Positions 55,219 through 63,628 of a stretch of DNA of 64,000 bases are shown here, piece after piece. The stretch lies in NCBI GenBank assembly GCA_020442165.1, contig JAGRKV010000032.1:1-64000 (forward strand), in the 5' to 3' direction. A program made the position numbers and the translations under genes. The stretch comes from Hyphomicrobiaceae bacterium. Its GTDB lineage: Bacteria > Pseudomonadota > Alphaproteobacteria > Rhizobiales > Hyphomicrobiaceae. Below the pieces are notes generated by a model. The model was not told the origin of the DNA. It searched no databases and was given only the letters and a program-made list of their open reading frames with translations. Numbering within the stretch: the first letter of the stretch is position 1; each line of letters opens with the position of its first letter.

Positions 55219-56433
55219 ATGGTTACAGTCCTGGACACAGCCCAAACGCGCGCCGCTGCCACAGAACTGCCAGCGAAGCCCTCGCTCGCCGGCCTCGACC
55301 GCGTACGTCTCGGCGCGGCGCTCGGCGCCATCGGCGTTCCTGACAAGCAGCTGCGCATGCGGGTCAACCAATTGTGGAGCTGGATTTACGTTCGCGGCGT
55401 GACGTCGTTCGACGACATGACCGACGTGTCCAAGGACCTGCGCGCCAAGCTTGCCGACGCCTACACGCTCGATCGGCTGGAAATCGTGTCCGAACAGGTG
55501 TCGATCGACGGCACGCGCAAATGGCTGCTGCGTCTGCCGAAGCGAGGACACGAGGCCAAGGCGCCCGAGATCGAATGCGTCTATATCCCGGAAGAGGATC
55601 GCGGGACGCTGTGCATTTCGAGCCAAGTGGGCTGCACGCTGACCTGCACGTTCTGCCACACGGGCACGCAGCGCCTCGTCCGCAACCTGGAAGCCGAAGA
55701 AATTGTCGGCCAGATCGTGCTGGCGCGCGATCGCATTGGAGACTGGCCGGGAGCGGAACCGCCAGGAGACGGTCGATTGCTCCCCACGACGGAGCGCAAG
55801 ATCACCAATGTCGTGCTGATGGGCATGGGCGAGCCTCTCTACAATTTCGACAACGTGAGAACGGCGATGGAGGTCGCGGCGGACGGCGAGGGGCTTTCAC
55901 TGTCGAGGCGCCGCATCACACTGTCGACTTCAGGCGTGGTGCCGGAGATTGCGCGGTGGGGCGAAGAGGCTGGAACGATGCTTGCCATTTCGCTGCATGC
56001 GGTGCGCGACGAACTGCGTGACGTGCTGGTGCCAATCAACAAGCGCTATCCGATCGCCGAACTGCTCGAAGCGTGCCGCAACTATCCGGGTCTTTCCAAT
56101 GCGCGGCGCATCACCTTCGAGTACGTCATGCTGAAGGGCGTCAACGACTCGGCCGAAGACGCAAAGGCGCTTGTGCGGCTGCTGAAGGGCATTCCCGCCA
56201 AGATCAACCTCATCCCCTTCAACCCATGGCCCGGCTCGGCCTACGAATGTTCGGATTGGGAGGCCATCGAGGCGTTTGCCGATGTCGTCAACCGGGCAGG
56301 CTATGCGAGCCCGGTGCGGACGCCGCGCGGGCGGGACATTCTGGCAGCGTGCGGGCAGCTCAGATCTGAAAGCGAGAAGCTGCGCGCGAAAGATCGTTCG
56401 GCAGTTGCGCCGAGCGGCGCGGGCGAGGCCTGA
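55219..56433 (+). CDS. rlmN: RlmN, 23S rRNA (adenine-2503-C2)/tRNA (A37-C2) methyltransferase
   Basis: RlmN methylates A2503 in 23S rRNA and A37 in some tRNAs. The 404-residue radical SAM enzyme has the cluster Cys139-x3-Cys143-x2-Cys146 in [14 protein letters not shown], the [10 protein letters not shown] start region, [32 protein letters not shown] and [12 protein letters not shown]. The two catalytic cysteines are seen: IEC (residue 120) and LAACGQL near 382. It starts at ATG 55219 and is followed closely by a small membrane gene. Confidence 0.96.
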   Translation: MVTVLDTAQTRAAATELPAKPSLAGLDRVRLGAALGAIGVPDKQLRMRVNQLWSWIYVRGVTSFDDMTDVSKDLRAKLADAYTLDRLEIVSEQVSIDGTRKWLLRLPKRGHEAKAPEIECVYIPEEDRGTLCISSQVGCTLTCTFCHTGTQRLVRNLEAEEIVGQIVLARDRIGDWPGAEPPGDGRLLPTTERKITNVVLMGMGEPLYNFDNVRTAMEVAADGEGLSLSRRRITLSTSGVVPEIARWGEEAGTMLAISLHAVRDELRDVLVPINKRYPIAELLEACRNYPGLSNARRITFEYVMLKGVNDSAEDAKALVRLLKGIPAKINLIPFNPWPGSAYECSDWEAIEAFADVVNRAGYASPVRTPRGRDILAACGQLRSESEKLRAKDRSAVAPSGAGEA

Positions 56434-56438
56434 CGGCA

Positions 56439-56867
56439 ATGGTCTGGCGCACACTGGGGCGGGTGCTCCTCATCCCCATCGCATTGGTCATTGCCACACT
56501 TGTCGGCGGCCTCGTGCTGTTCACGCTGGGGCTTGAACGGATTACACAGGCAACGCAGGGTCGATGGCAGGATGGCGACACGATCTCAGGACTGTTTGAC
56601 CTCATCCTCCAGGGCCAGATTCTCATCTCGGGGCTGACCGTGGTGCCGGCGCTTGCCGTCGTCATCATAGGCGAGGTCGCCCGCATCCGGTCCATGCTCT
56701 ACTACGTTCTGGGCGGCGGCCTGGCCGTTGTCGCAGTACCGCTACTCGCGCGATTCGGCGAGACGGGCGCCATATCGGGATTGCCGACGGCCGTGTGGCA
56801 GGTCTCCGCCACGGCCGGATTCGCCGGCGGGTGGGTTTATTGGCTTCTCGCCGGGCGCAACGCATGA
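56439..56867 (+). CDS. Small membrane protein, first of a related pair
   Basis: The 142-residue protein has four hydrophobic helices, starting LIPIALVIATLVGGLVLFTLG, and ends with SATAGFAGGWVYWLLAGRNA. The stretch VVIIGEVARIRSMLYYVLGG and the tail resemble the next gene (IVIGEWQRRREWTYYVLTG and TSGAIGGLVYWVFAGHR). It is just five bases after rlmN, so it is probably translated with it. No function is known for the family. The plain four-helix plan recalls small envelope proteins. Confidence 0.65.
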   Translation: MVWRTLGRVLLIPIALVIATLVGGLVLFTLGLERITQATQGRWQDGDTISGLFDLILQGQILISGLTVVPALAVVIIGEVARIRSMLYYVLGGGLAVVAVPLLARFGETGAISGLPTAVWQVSATAGFAGGWVYWLLAGRNA

Positions 56868-56977
56868 GGCGCGGCGCCCACAGGCCGACACGAAAGGCGC
56901 TGCGCGGGTTGTCGTCGCTCAACTGGCACCTGTAAAGTCGCCGGTGCCCGCAGCAAATTCTTCAAAGGCGGGCCGGG

Positions 56978-57718
56978 GTGATCGACGTGCGACGCACTTT
57001 CAGAGTTTTGGTCGGCTTCTTTTTCGCGATTCTCGCCGCGGCGGCGACACAGGTGCGCTTCGCGCTGCCTCATTCGCCTGCGCTGAGCTCGGGCGTCGAT
57101 AAGCTCTCGGGCTGGTGGTCCGATTTCGCGATGCTGGTGCTTGCCACGTCGACCCACATTTTCATTTTTTCATTTCTTTTCGCCCTGGTTGCCATTGTCA
57201 TCGGCGAATGGCAGCGGCGCCGCGAATGGACCTATTACGTCCTCACGGGGTTGGTCATCGCGATTGGTGGATTTGTGGCGCAATACGCGGCAGAGAATGC
57301 CAAGCAACCGACCATCCTCAACAATTATGCGCTGATTGCATTTGTTACGTCCGGCGCAATTGGCGGTCTCGTTTACTGGGTTTTTGCCGGCCACCGGGCA
57401 GGACGCGCACGCACGTCTCCCCGGATCGCAGTTGCCGACGAAAGCGAGAGCGACGAAGAGGCGCTGGTGGTCGATGAAGGCGCGGACGGGCAGCGCCCCG
57501 CGGAGGCAAGCAATTCACCCGACGCGCCAGAGACCGGCGGCATTGATCCAGACCTGACCGAGCCCGGGGGGCCGGAACCGGCCGATGGTGCGGAAACCAT
57601 AGCGCAAAAACCGATCACTTCCGTGCCTGACGCCGGGCCATCGCGCGACGCCCGCCGCATCAGGATATCGCCCCATTCCGTGACCGATACCAACACGAGT
57701 GAGCCTGAAAAGGCCTAG
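56978..57718 (+). CDS. Membrane protein with acidic tail, second of a related pair
   Basis: The 246-residue protein shares the helix plan and the IVIGEWQRR..YYVLTG and VYWVFAGHRAG motifs with the gene just upstream, then adds an acidic, low-complexity cytoplasmic tail of about 110 residues (ADESESDEEALVVDEGADG and onward). The GTG at 56978 follows AAAGGCGG; a GTG three codons on is possible. It is the last gene of the rlmN unit before a palindromic repeat. Confidence 0.62.
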   Translation: MIDVRRTFRVLVGFFFAILAAAATQVRFALPHSPALSSGVDKLSGWWSDFAMLVLATSTHIFIFSFLFALVAIVIGEWQRRREWTYYVLTGLVIAIGGFVAQYAAENAKQPTILNNYALIAFVTSGAIGGLVYWVFAGHRAGRARTSPRIAVADESESDEEALVVDEGADGQRPAEASNSPDAPETGGIDPDLTEPGGPEPADGAETIAQKPITSVPDAGPSRDARRIRISPHSVTDTNTSEPEKA

Positions 57719-58127
57719 CCTTTTAGGTTTTGGACCTAACTGCTGGCTTGGTCCGAGGCGGGCCCTAGATCGTTTCAGACTTACGTTGAAACGATCCAGA
57801 TTTCTTTGCTCACGCAGCTAATCCTCGCTATCGCTCGGGCTGCTCCGCAGGGGCGGCGCAAGGCGCCGGGCCGCAGTCGCGGCCTGAACGATTCCGCTTT
57901 GGTCGGGATCGCTTTAGTCCTCAAAAAGCGTCCGAATTTCATGCTGCGACGCGGAATTCTATTGCTGCGCTGCAAAAAATCAGTTATTATACTGCCATTG
58001 ATTATCTCGGTTTGCGTGGCGCCTTGCTTCTCCTGGCGCTAGGCGCAGCACCTGATGGCACCACGCGGATGCGCCGTTGCAGCACGGCTCCAAAATGCTG
58101 AGCCGAAAACGCTGGAAAGGGTTCCCC
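57719..58127. other. Intergenic region with palindromic repeat family 2, copy 1
   Basis: About 410 bases without a gene. The first part carries the repeat at 57765-57930; the remainder (57930-58127) is AT-richer (TCAGTTATTATACTGCC) and probably holds the promoter for the gene at 58128. I see no clear terminator for the rlmN unit, although GGACCTAACTGCTGGCTTGGTCC near 57731-57753 could fold. Confidence 0.5.
57765..57860. repeat. Palindromic repeat family 2, copy 1
   Basis: CTAG, then GATCGTTTCA (57768-57777) and TGAAACGATC (57787-57796), a perfect 10-bp inverted repeat with a nine-base loop. The flanking CCAGATTTCTTTGCTCACGC and GCTCGGGCTGCTCCGCAGG stretches match the copy at 62670, so the repeat unit is about 95 bases. 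It differs from family 1 in sequence but shares a CTAG edge. Confidence 0.75.
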
Positions 58128-58736
58128 ATGAGCAATGCCGCGGAAATGAGCCTGCGTGCGGCAGTGTCGACGTCAGACGCCGCATCGAACTATGCCAAGG
58201 CCGTGATGGCCGCCTATGCCGACTTCGCGTCGCAAACCTTTAACTTCTGGGCGGACTCTTGTAGCGCGATGCTGCCTAAGGAAGAACCCAAGTCCTGGTA
58301 TCGCCATCCCGACAAAGCGGTTCCCGCATTTCCCGCCGGTGCAAACGCTATGTTCAATCCATTCGGCTGGATGAACTGGACACAGCCCGCCCGTCAGGCG
58401 ACGCCCAATCCATTCATGATGTGGATGCGGGCGTGGCCACTCGAAGGAAGCCCGGCGGCTTGGCCAATGGCTTTCGCATTCATGGGTTTTGGGATGCCCC
58501 GCACGGTGGCCTATCCGTTGGCTGAAGCCAATACGGCTGCCATGGATGCGATGATGGCGGCAAAGACCGCGTTGGAGAAATCATTTGCCACATACCGCTC
58601 CGACGGCGGGCATGCCTCCGCCCAGATAATCGTGAGACAGCAACGGACGGCTGAAGCAGTTGGCCCCCCAGCTTTCAACTGCGCTCTCTTTGCGCCGTGG
58701 CTGAGCCTGATGCCACGCAGCACAGTTTCCGCCTGA
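58128..58736 (+). CDS. Hypothetical Met/Trp-rich helical protein
   Basis: The 202-residue protein has an N-terminal helical stretch (SDAASNYAKAVMAAYADFASQTFNFWADS) and a middle rich in Met, Trp, Phe and Pro (WMNWTQPARQ, PFMMWMRAWPLEG, WPMAFAFMGFGMP). Then a C-terminal helix (MDAMMAAKTALEKSFATYRSDGG). The helical ends recall phasin-like granule proteins, but the methionine-rich centre is unusual; I do not assign a family. AAAGGG precedes ATG 58128. No signal peptide is seen. Confidence 0.5.
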   Translation: MSNAAEMSLRAAVSTSDAASNYAKAVMAAYADFASQTFNFWADSCSAMLPKEEPKSWYRHPDKAVPAFPAGANAMFNPFGWMNWTQPARQATPNPFMMWMRAWPLEGSPAAWPMAFAFMGFGMPRTVAYPLAEANTAAMDAMMAAKTALEKSFATYRSDGGHASAQIIVRQQRTAEAVGPPAFNCALFAPWLSLMPRSTVSA

Positions 58737-58863
58737 GCCGACAGACTATCTCCAGCGCCATTCGTTTGCCGGGAGACTTTTTTCCGGCTTCGACAAACCT
58801 GCCCGGCCAGGCCGCTGGCACCGCCGCGCAAAGGCCGGGCTTCCATCATCCCGCTTGCGAAAT

Positions 58864-58897
58864 AAAAAAGTGCCGCGCTCGACATTGAGCACGGCAC
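58864..58897 (-). terminator. Terminator of the Ala/Lys-rich protein gene
   Basis: GTGCCG-C-GCTC pairs with GAGC-A-CGGCAC (58870-58897) around GACATT. On the minus strand the stem is followed by TTTTTTATT (58869-58861). It ends transcription from the right and could also stop the plus-strand gene before it. Confidence 0.85.
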
Positions 58898-58913
58898 CGT
58901 TTCTCTTGATAAG

Positions 58914-58943
58914 CGCGCCAGCCTTCAGCGCAACATGATCTAG
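58914..58943. repeat. Half copy of palindromic repeat family 1 (copy F)
   Basis: GCGCCAGCCTTCAGCGCAACATGATCTAG resembles the 3' half CCGCTACACACTTCAGCTAAACATGCTCTAG of family 1. The 5' half is absent or replaced by a terminator. The CTA at 58940-58942 is the TAG stop codon of the minus-strand gene at 58940. Confidence 0.5.
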
Positions 58944-59434
58944 TTGGCTTTGGCCGGAGGCGGTGTCACCTTCTTCGTTGTCGCCTTCTTTGCCGTCGCA
59001 GCGGCAGGCTCAGCTGGCTTCGCTGGCTCTGCAGCAGCAGCGGCTGGCTTCGTCGCCTTTGTGGTCTTTTTCGTAGCGGGCTTTGCCGGTTCGGCCGGGG
59101 TCGCAGGTGTAGCAGCCTTTGCCGGCGCGGCCTTCTTGTTGGTCAAGAAGCCACCCTTCTTGCGGCAGTACGCCTTCACCGCCTTGCCATCCTTGCGGGT
59201 GGTCGCAGCGATCCAGGAACAGGTCTCGCCAGACTTTGTGCATGCGGCCTCATCCAGGCCCTTGCACGGAGAAGCCGCCTTGGCTGCTGCCTTGGCTGTC
59301 GGCTTAACCGTCTTGGCTGCAGCCGGTGCCGCCGGCGCCTCTGGCGCTTTCTGGGCAGATGCAATCGGCGCGAAGCCGACGAGCGCAAAACCGATAACGG
59401 TCGCAAGAGCGCCCATTCGTAGTGTCATAGTCAC
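58940..59434 (-). CDS. Exported Ala/Lys/Pro-rich protein with a four-cysteine core
   Basis: The 164-residue protein has a signal peptide (GALATVIGFALVGFAPIASA) followed by repeats of Ala, Lys, Pro and Thr (KTVKPTAKAAAKAA, ATKKTTKATKPAAAA). In the middle is a compact core of four cysteines: SPCKGLDEAACTKSGETCSW and KAYCRKKGG. Such proteins are common in Rhizobiales and may bind surfaces or nucleic acid or form disulfides, but no function is established. A GGAGGT eight bases ahead favours the GTG at 59434; ATGs at 59449 and 59428 are alternatives. Its stop lies in repeat copy F. Confidence 0.62.
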   Translation of the reverse strand: MTMTLRMGALATVIGFALVGFAPIASAQKAPEAPAAPAAAKTVKPTAKAAAKAASPCKGLDEAACTKSGETCSWIAATTRKDGKAVKAYCRKKGGFLTNKKAAPAKAATPATPAEPAKPATKKTTKATKPAAAAAEPAKPAEPAAATAKKATTKKVTPPPAKAN

Positions 59435-59811
59435 GGCAAACACCTCCATGTGCTGATGCCGACGCGGGTTATATCACCAAAGCCGTTTTGTGATAGTCCT
59501 CGCGATCGGAAATACTGCATTGATTTCTGGAAATTAAGGCGGCGCATGTGAAATGCAGTGGTTTTTGTTTTGGCAACTTCCGCTGCATTGCACACATAAC
59601 CTTGATCTACCCTGGACCACTGCAAAACAACGCCGGATCACCATCACCTAAAGCTATGCCGAATCACCGATTTTTGGTTTCGACTATGGGTGTTTGCATG
59701 GCACCGATCTGCATCGACTGAAGACTTGCGGCGCAGGCAAGTGACCCTATAGTGGCGACCCGATTTGGGCGTCTGTCCGCCCGCCGCTCCTGAACCTCGA
59801 TAGGTACTTCC
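59435..59811. other. Intergenic region upstream of argG
   Basis: About 375 bases with no gene. The first 150 bases are AT-richer and hold the promoter of the minus-strand exported protein; the rest, with TGGTTTTTGTTTTGG near 59560, leads to argG. Short open frames have no ribosome sites. I see no arginine operator that I can recognise. Confidence 0.5.
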
Positions 59812-61041
59812 ATGTCAAAGAAGAAGCCCGAAATCAAAAAAGTCGTCCTGGCCTATTCGGGCGGCCTTGATACGTCGATCATCCTGAAATGGCTGCAGGA
59901 GACGTATGGCTGCGACGTCGTCACCTTCACGGCTGACCTCGGGCAGGGAGAAGAATTGGAGCCGGCCCGCAAAAAGGCCGAGCTGCTGGGCATCAAAAAG
60001 AAAAACATCTTTATCGAGGATCTGCGCGAGGAGTTCGTTCGCGACTACGTCTTTCCGATGATGCGGGCCAATGCGCTCTATGAGGGCATCTACCTGCTCG
60101 GCACGTCGATCGCGCGGCCGCTTATCGCCAAGAGGCAAATCGAAATTGCACGCGAGACCGGCGCCGATGCCGTCTGCCATGGCGCTACCGGCAAGGGCAA
60201 CGACCAGGTGCGTTTCGAGCTTGGCTACTATGCTCTCGAACCCTCGATCAAGATTATCGCGCCGTGGCGCGAGTGGTCGTTCAAGAGCCGCGAAGACCTC
60301 ATCGATTTTGCCGAGAAGCATCAGATCCCGGTGGCAAAGGACAAGCGCGGAGAAGCGCCGTTCTCCGTCGACGCCAATCTGCTGCACTCATCCTCCGAGG
60401 GCAAAGTGCTCGAAGACCCCAACGAGGAGCCGCCGCCTTACGTCTACATGCGGACGATCGCACCGGAGGAAGCACCCGACGAGCCAACCATCATCACGCT
60501 CGGCTTCAAGAAGGGTGATGCGGTCTCGCTCAACGGCAAGAAGATGAGCCCGGCAAAATTGCTGGCGGCGCTCAACGATCTTGGTCGCGACAACGGCATC
60601 GGCCGGGTCGATCTGGTTGAAAACCGCTTCGTTGGCATGAAATCGCGCGGCGTCTACGAGACACCTGGCGGCACGATCCTGCTGGCCGCGCACCGTGCGA
60701 TGGAAAGCCTGACGCTCGACCGAGGTGCTGCGCATCTGAAGGACGAGCTGATGCCTCGTTACGCGGAGTTGGTCTATAACGGCTTCTGGTTCAGTCCAGA
60801 GCGCGAAATGCTGCAGGCGCTGATCGACAAGAGCCAGGAGAACGTCGAGGGTGAAGTTCGGTTGAAACTCTACAAGGGCAACACGATCGTCATCGGCCGC
60901 AAGAGTTCCAAGTCACTTTACAACATGAACCTCGTGACCTTCGAGGACGACCGCGGCGCCTACGACCAAAAGGATGCGGAAGGCTTCATCCGCCTCAATG
61001 CCCAGAGGCTCAGGACGCTGGGGATGCGAGATAAGGACTGA
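59812..61041 (+). CDS. argG: Argininosuccinate synthase
   Basis: ArgG joins citrulline and aspartate with ATP in arginine synthesis. The 409-residue protein has the ATP pyrophosphatase loop [13 protein letters not shown] (SGGLDTS at residues 16-22), [43 protein letters not shown] and [13 protein letters not shown]. No truncation. It starts at ATG 59812. A hairpin (61071-61108) follows. No other arg gene is in the window. Confidence 0.97.
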   Translation: MSKKKPEIKKVVLAYSGGLDTSIILKWLQETYGCDVVTFTADLGQGEELEPARKKAELLGIKKKNIFIEDLREEFVRDYVFPMMRANALYEGIYLLGTSIARPLIAKRQIEIARETGADAVCHGATGKGNDQVRFELGYYALEPSIKIIAPWREWSFKSREDLIDFAEKHQIPVAKDKRGEAPFSVDANLLHSSSEGKVLEDPNEEPPPYVYMRTIAPEEAPDEPTIITLGFKKGDAVSLNGKKMSPAKLLAALNDLGRDNGIGRVDLVENRFVGMKSRGVYETPGGTILLAAHRAMESLTLDRGAAHLKDELMPRYAELVYNGFWFSPEREMLQALIDKSQENVEGEVRLKLYKGNTIVIGRKSSKSLYNMNLVTFEDDRGAYDQKDAEGFIRLNAQRLRTLGMRDKD

Positions 61042-61070
61042 TAAAACCGCTCACGGCAAACTGCCATCAA

Positions 61071-61108
61071 TGCGCCACCTGTCTGGCGACCGTCAGACGG
61101 GTGGCGCA
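61071..61108. terminator. Hairpin between convergent argG and the host-attachment gene
   Basis: TGCGCCACC (61071-61079) and GGTGGCGCA (61100-61108) pair, with an inner GTCTG/CAGAC stem around GCGACCGT. The T run is weak (GGTTTGCC), but the position between convergent genes suits a bidirectional terminator. Confidence 0.6.
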
Positions 61109-61144
61109 GTGCGGGTTTGCCAGGGCCTCAGCTTGCCGGCACCG

Positions 61145-61594
61145 TCATCCTTCCAGCGCGCGCTCAACGGCCTTGCCAATTTCTGAAACCGGCAGCTTGA
61201 CGTAGTCGGCAGCGATCTCCTTGACGATCTTGTCCTGGAGCGCCCTGCCGATTTCCTTCCGGATGGTGCCGAGCGCTACGGGTGGTGCGACAAGGACGAT
61301 CTTGTCGAATGCGCCTTTGGCTGCCGCGCCTTCCAGCTCTCCGACGATACCCGAGACGAACTCATCCTCGGCGCGCTGGTGGAGATCCGGCGCTTCCATC
61401 GAGGATTTATGCCGACCTACCGCGTCGTTCATGCGTCCCGGTCTGTCGCTGCCCTGTTCGCGCGTCGGCGGATTGTCCTGGCTGAAACTTTGGCGCACCA
61501 CCAAACGCGGCTCCAATGCGGTTCCCTCGTTCACAAGGACGAGCCCCTTGGCGCCGTCGAGTACAGCAATCCACATATTCGCACCCAGCTTCAT
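61145..61594 (-). CDS. Host-attachment family protein
   Basis: The 149-residue protein matches the host attachment protein family (first described from Agrobacterium att genes): MWIAVLDGAKGLVLVNEG, DLHQRAEDEFVSGIVGELE, KIVLVAPPVALGTIRKEIG and ADYVKLPVSEIGKAVERALEG. The fold resembles eRF1 domain 3-like proteins. Despite the name, a role in attachment is doubtful for most members; a stress-related or ribosome-linked role is possible. GGGAGAAG precedes ATG 61594; it faces argG. Confidence 0.82.
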   Translation of the reverse strand: MKLGANMWIAVLDGAKGLVLVNEGTALEPRLVVRQSFSQDNPPTREQGSDRPGRMNDAVGRHKSSMEAPDLHQRAEDEFVSGIVGELEGAAAKGAFDKIVLVAPPVALGTIRKEIGRALQDKIVKEIAADYVKLPVSEIGKAVERALEG

Positions 61595-61875
61595 ATCGGC
61601 TTCTCCCAATCAAGCTTGTTGTTTCGTATTACAGTATTGACAACACATCGGCAGCGATTTGCTCCAGCGCAAGGGGTTCACTTCGCCGCGGCGCGGCTAT
61701 TGAAACTCCAACATCATGCGGCTGAACAATTTTCTTCATTGCGACTGCCGTCGCCCCCACCGGTGCGAAAGTGGCGCACGGCGGCAGAAAGCGCACACCA
61801 AACGAGCAGCGGAGGTGACGCAGCTCAGGGCTGGCATATATGCTCTGCCCGAATTGTATTGCGTCCCTGGTTGCC

Positions 61876-62673
61876 ATGACACGACATAGCATCAACAAGA
61901 CATTGCGCCGCGCCTACATTGCGCTCGGGCTGGTTCTTATCATTGCGCTGGTGGCCCGGCTCGCCGACCATATTCCAGGGTTGTCGGGCAGCGGCGTGGA
62001 GCAGGTTCTCAAGGACCTTTACGACTATCTCAAGGACATGGCGCTGGTGTTCGTCACCGTGGTTGCCGCCTACCTTGCCAACGTATTCCAGAAGCGTTCG
62101 AAGTTTGTTGAGAACCTAGAGCGGGAATGGCGCGGCATCGTCGCCACCAAGGCGGTTCTGGTGACCTACTGCGACCGTCCCTATCCATCGACCGACGATT
62201 ATCTCAATGCCTTTGCCCGCATCTCCGAGACCATCGATGGCATGCGCATTGTCTATCGCAATGCGGGGGAGACGAGCGGGCTGGTCGGGCTTTATCCCTA
62301 TTCGCCACTGCACGACATGCGCCGCGCACTGCAATGGCTCGATCCGCGCAAGAAGCCCAACACCACGGCAGCGGAGCGGAAGCTGGCACAGGACGCGATA
62401 CTGCAGTCGTTCTATGCACTCAGAGAAAATTTCCTGGAGGAACTCGATCTGGAAGAGCCGCGTCATCCTCTTCTGATTTCAGGCGGGCGGCGGCTGAAGA
62501 AATCGGGTGCGACACGCGGCGCCAAGGCGGAGCAGGAACGGCAGCGCAAACGGCTCGACAAGGAGCAGCAGCCGCGACCAGACGTCGATACGCTTCTGTC
62601 CCACCTTTATTACGCTGAACAACAAGGCGATGCCGCCAACGAGGAAGGCAACGGCCGCCGGTTGGCCCCCTAG
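61876..62673 (+). CDS. Hypothetical membrane-anchored protein
   Basis: The 265-residue protein has two N-terminal hydrophobic helices (IALGLVLIIALVARLAD and MALVFVTVVAAYLANVFQ) and a long cytoplasmic helical part with charged repeats (EWRGIVATKAVLVTYCDRP, RRLKKSGATRGAKAEQERQ). Its middle motif SSLH-like SPLHDMRRALQWLD and FYALRENFLEELDLEEP are seen in unnamed relatives. Function unknown. The TAG stop is the edge of palindromic repeat 2. A weak site precedes ATG 61876. Confidence 0.6.
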   Translation: MTRHSINKTLRRAYIALGLVLIIALVARLADHIPGLSGSGVEQVLKDLYDYLKDMALVFVTVVAAYLANVFQKRSKFVENLEREWRGIVATKAVLVTYCDRPYPSTDDYLNAFARISETIDGMRIVYRNAGETSGLVGLYPYSPLHDMRRALQWLDPRKKPNTTAAERKLAQDAILQSFYALRENFLEELDLEEPRHPLLISGGRRLKKSGATRGAKAEQERQRKRLDKEQQPRPDVDTLLSHLYYAEQQGDAANEEGNGRRLAP

Positions 62674-62765
62674 ATCGTTTCAGAATTACGTTGAAACGGT
62701 CTGGTTCTTTCCGCGCGCGCAACCGTTCATCGCTGATGCTCGGAATGCTCCACGAGGATGGCGCC
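62670..62765. repeat. Palindromic repeat family 2, copy 2
   Basis: CTAG, then GATCGTTTCA (62673-62682) and TGAAACGGTC (62692-62701), the same inverted repeat as at 57768 with one change in the 3' arm, then CTGGTTCTTTCCGCGCGCGC and a GCTCGGAATGCTCCACGAGG flank like copy 1. The TAG (62671-62673) in its edge is the stop codon of the gene at 61876. Confidence 0.75.
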
Positions 62766-62770
62766 TCATC

Positions 62771-63310
62771 TCAGCTGCGCGGCGTGGATGTATAGATCGG
62801 TTCGGCTGCCGGCGAGGAGCGGCGGACGACCACCCGATGTGCCTGGTCGAGCGAATTGAAAGCAAGATTGATACGGCGGGCCATGGCCTCCAGGTAGTCC
62901 ATAACCTCCTTTGGCAGCTCGGCATTGGAGAAGCGGTCGGGGTGATAGATCTTGGCCAGATCGACATACGCCTTGCGGATCTCGTCGTGACTGGCGCCGG
63001 TGCTCACGCCGAGCGTCTGGTGGGGATTGAATGAATCCTCGCCCCGGATCACGCGGCGAAGCTGGCTGGCGGAGGGAACGCGGGTCAATTTCAGCGCCCG
63101 GATGGCGCTCTTGGCGATCAGCTCGACGTCGCCGCCATAGGCACGAAATTCGAGGAACACGCCGGGGCCATTCAGCACGTCCTGGACCGGGCGTGTCGAC
63201 GGCATCAGCAATTCGCCCTTCAAGATCTGGCGGTCATCCAGCGTCAGTTCGGCGGGAACCGGAATGCACTGGCTTTGTGCCATATTGTCAACGCGCGTGC
63301 GCTCGAACAT
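62771..63310 (-). CDS. Protein with a C-terminal J domain
   Basis: In this 179-residue protein the first 95 residues (QCIPVPAELTLDDRQILKGE, GPGVFLEFRAYGGDVELIAKSAI) form a beta-rich domain I cannot name, perhaps PilZ- or DUF-like. The C-terminal 80 residues are a J domain: NPHQTLGVSTGASHDEIRKAYVDLAKIYHPDRFS with the HPD intact. It should act with DnaK on a special client. A GGAG lies eight bases before ATG 63310. It is divergent from typA. Confidence 0.75.
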   Translation of the reverse strand: MFERTRVDNMAQSQCIPVPAELTLDDRQILKGELLMPSTRPVQDVLNGPGVFLEFRAYGGDVELIAKSAIRALKLTRVPSASQLRRVIRGEDSFNPHQTLGVSTGASHDEIRKAYVDLAKIYHPDRFSNAELPKEVMDYLEAMARRINLAFNSLDQAHRVVVRRSSPAAEPIYTSTPRS

Positions 63311-63628
63311 CTCTGCGTCTCCGGGGTCTTGCGTGTTTGTGTCCCAACCTGGGACGCGCCACTAGCCGATATGGCTCCTGCAGCAAATTCCGTGCAATCG
63401 GGGTGCAAACTACCTTAGGACCGCGATTTGGCGCCCGGCCATTCCAGCCTTGCGGGAGCCTGATGGAGCGGTGTGACAGACCTGCCGCTGGCGGGCTGCC
63501 CGGCGATGTGATACCTCCCAGCCAACTTTTTGCGCCGCACACACTGCGACCCCAAGTCGGCCAATTGCCGAGCCCGGTTGACGGCGCCCAAATGCCCCGC
63601 ATGACAACGGGCCTACCCCAGGACACCT
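63311..63628. other. Intergenic region upstream of typA
   Basis: About 320 bases with no convincing gene between the J-domain gene and typA. It should hold divergent promoters. Short open frames are arginine-rich and without ribosome sites. I see no riboswitch or clear operator. Confidence 0.5.
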
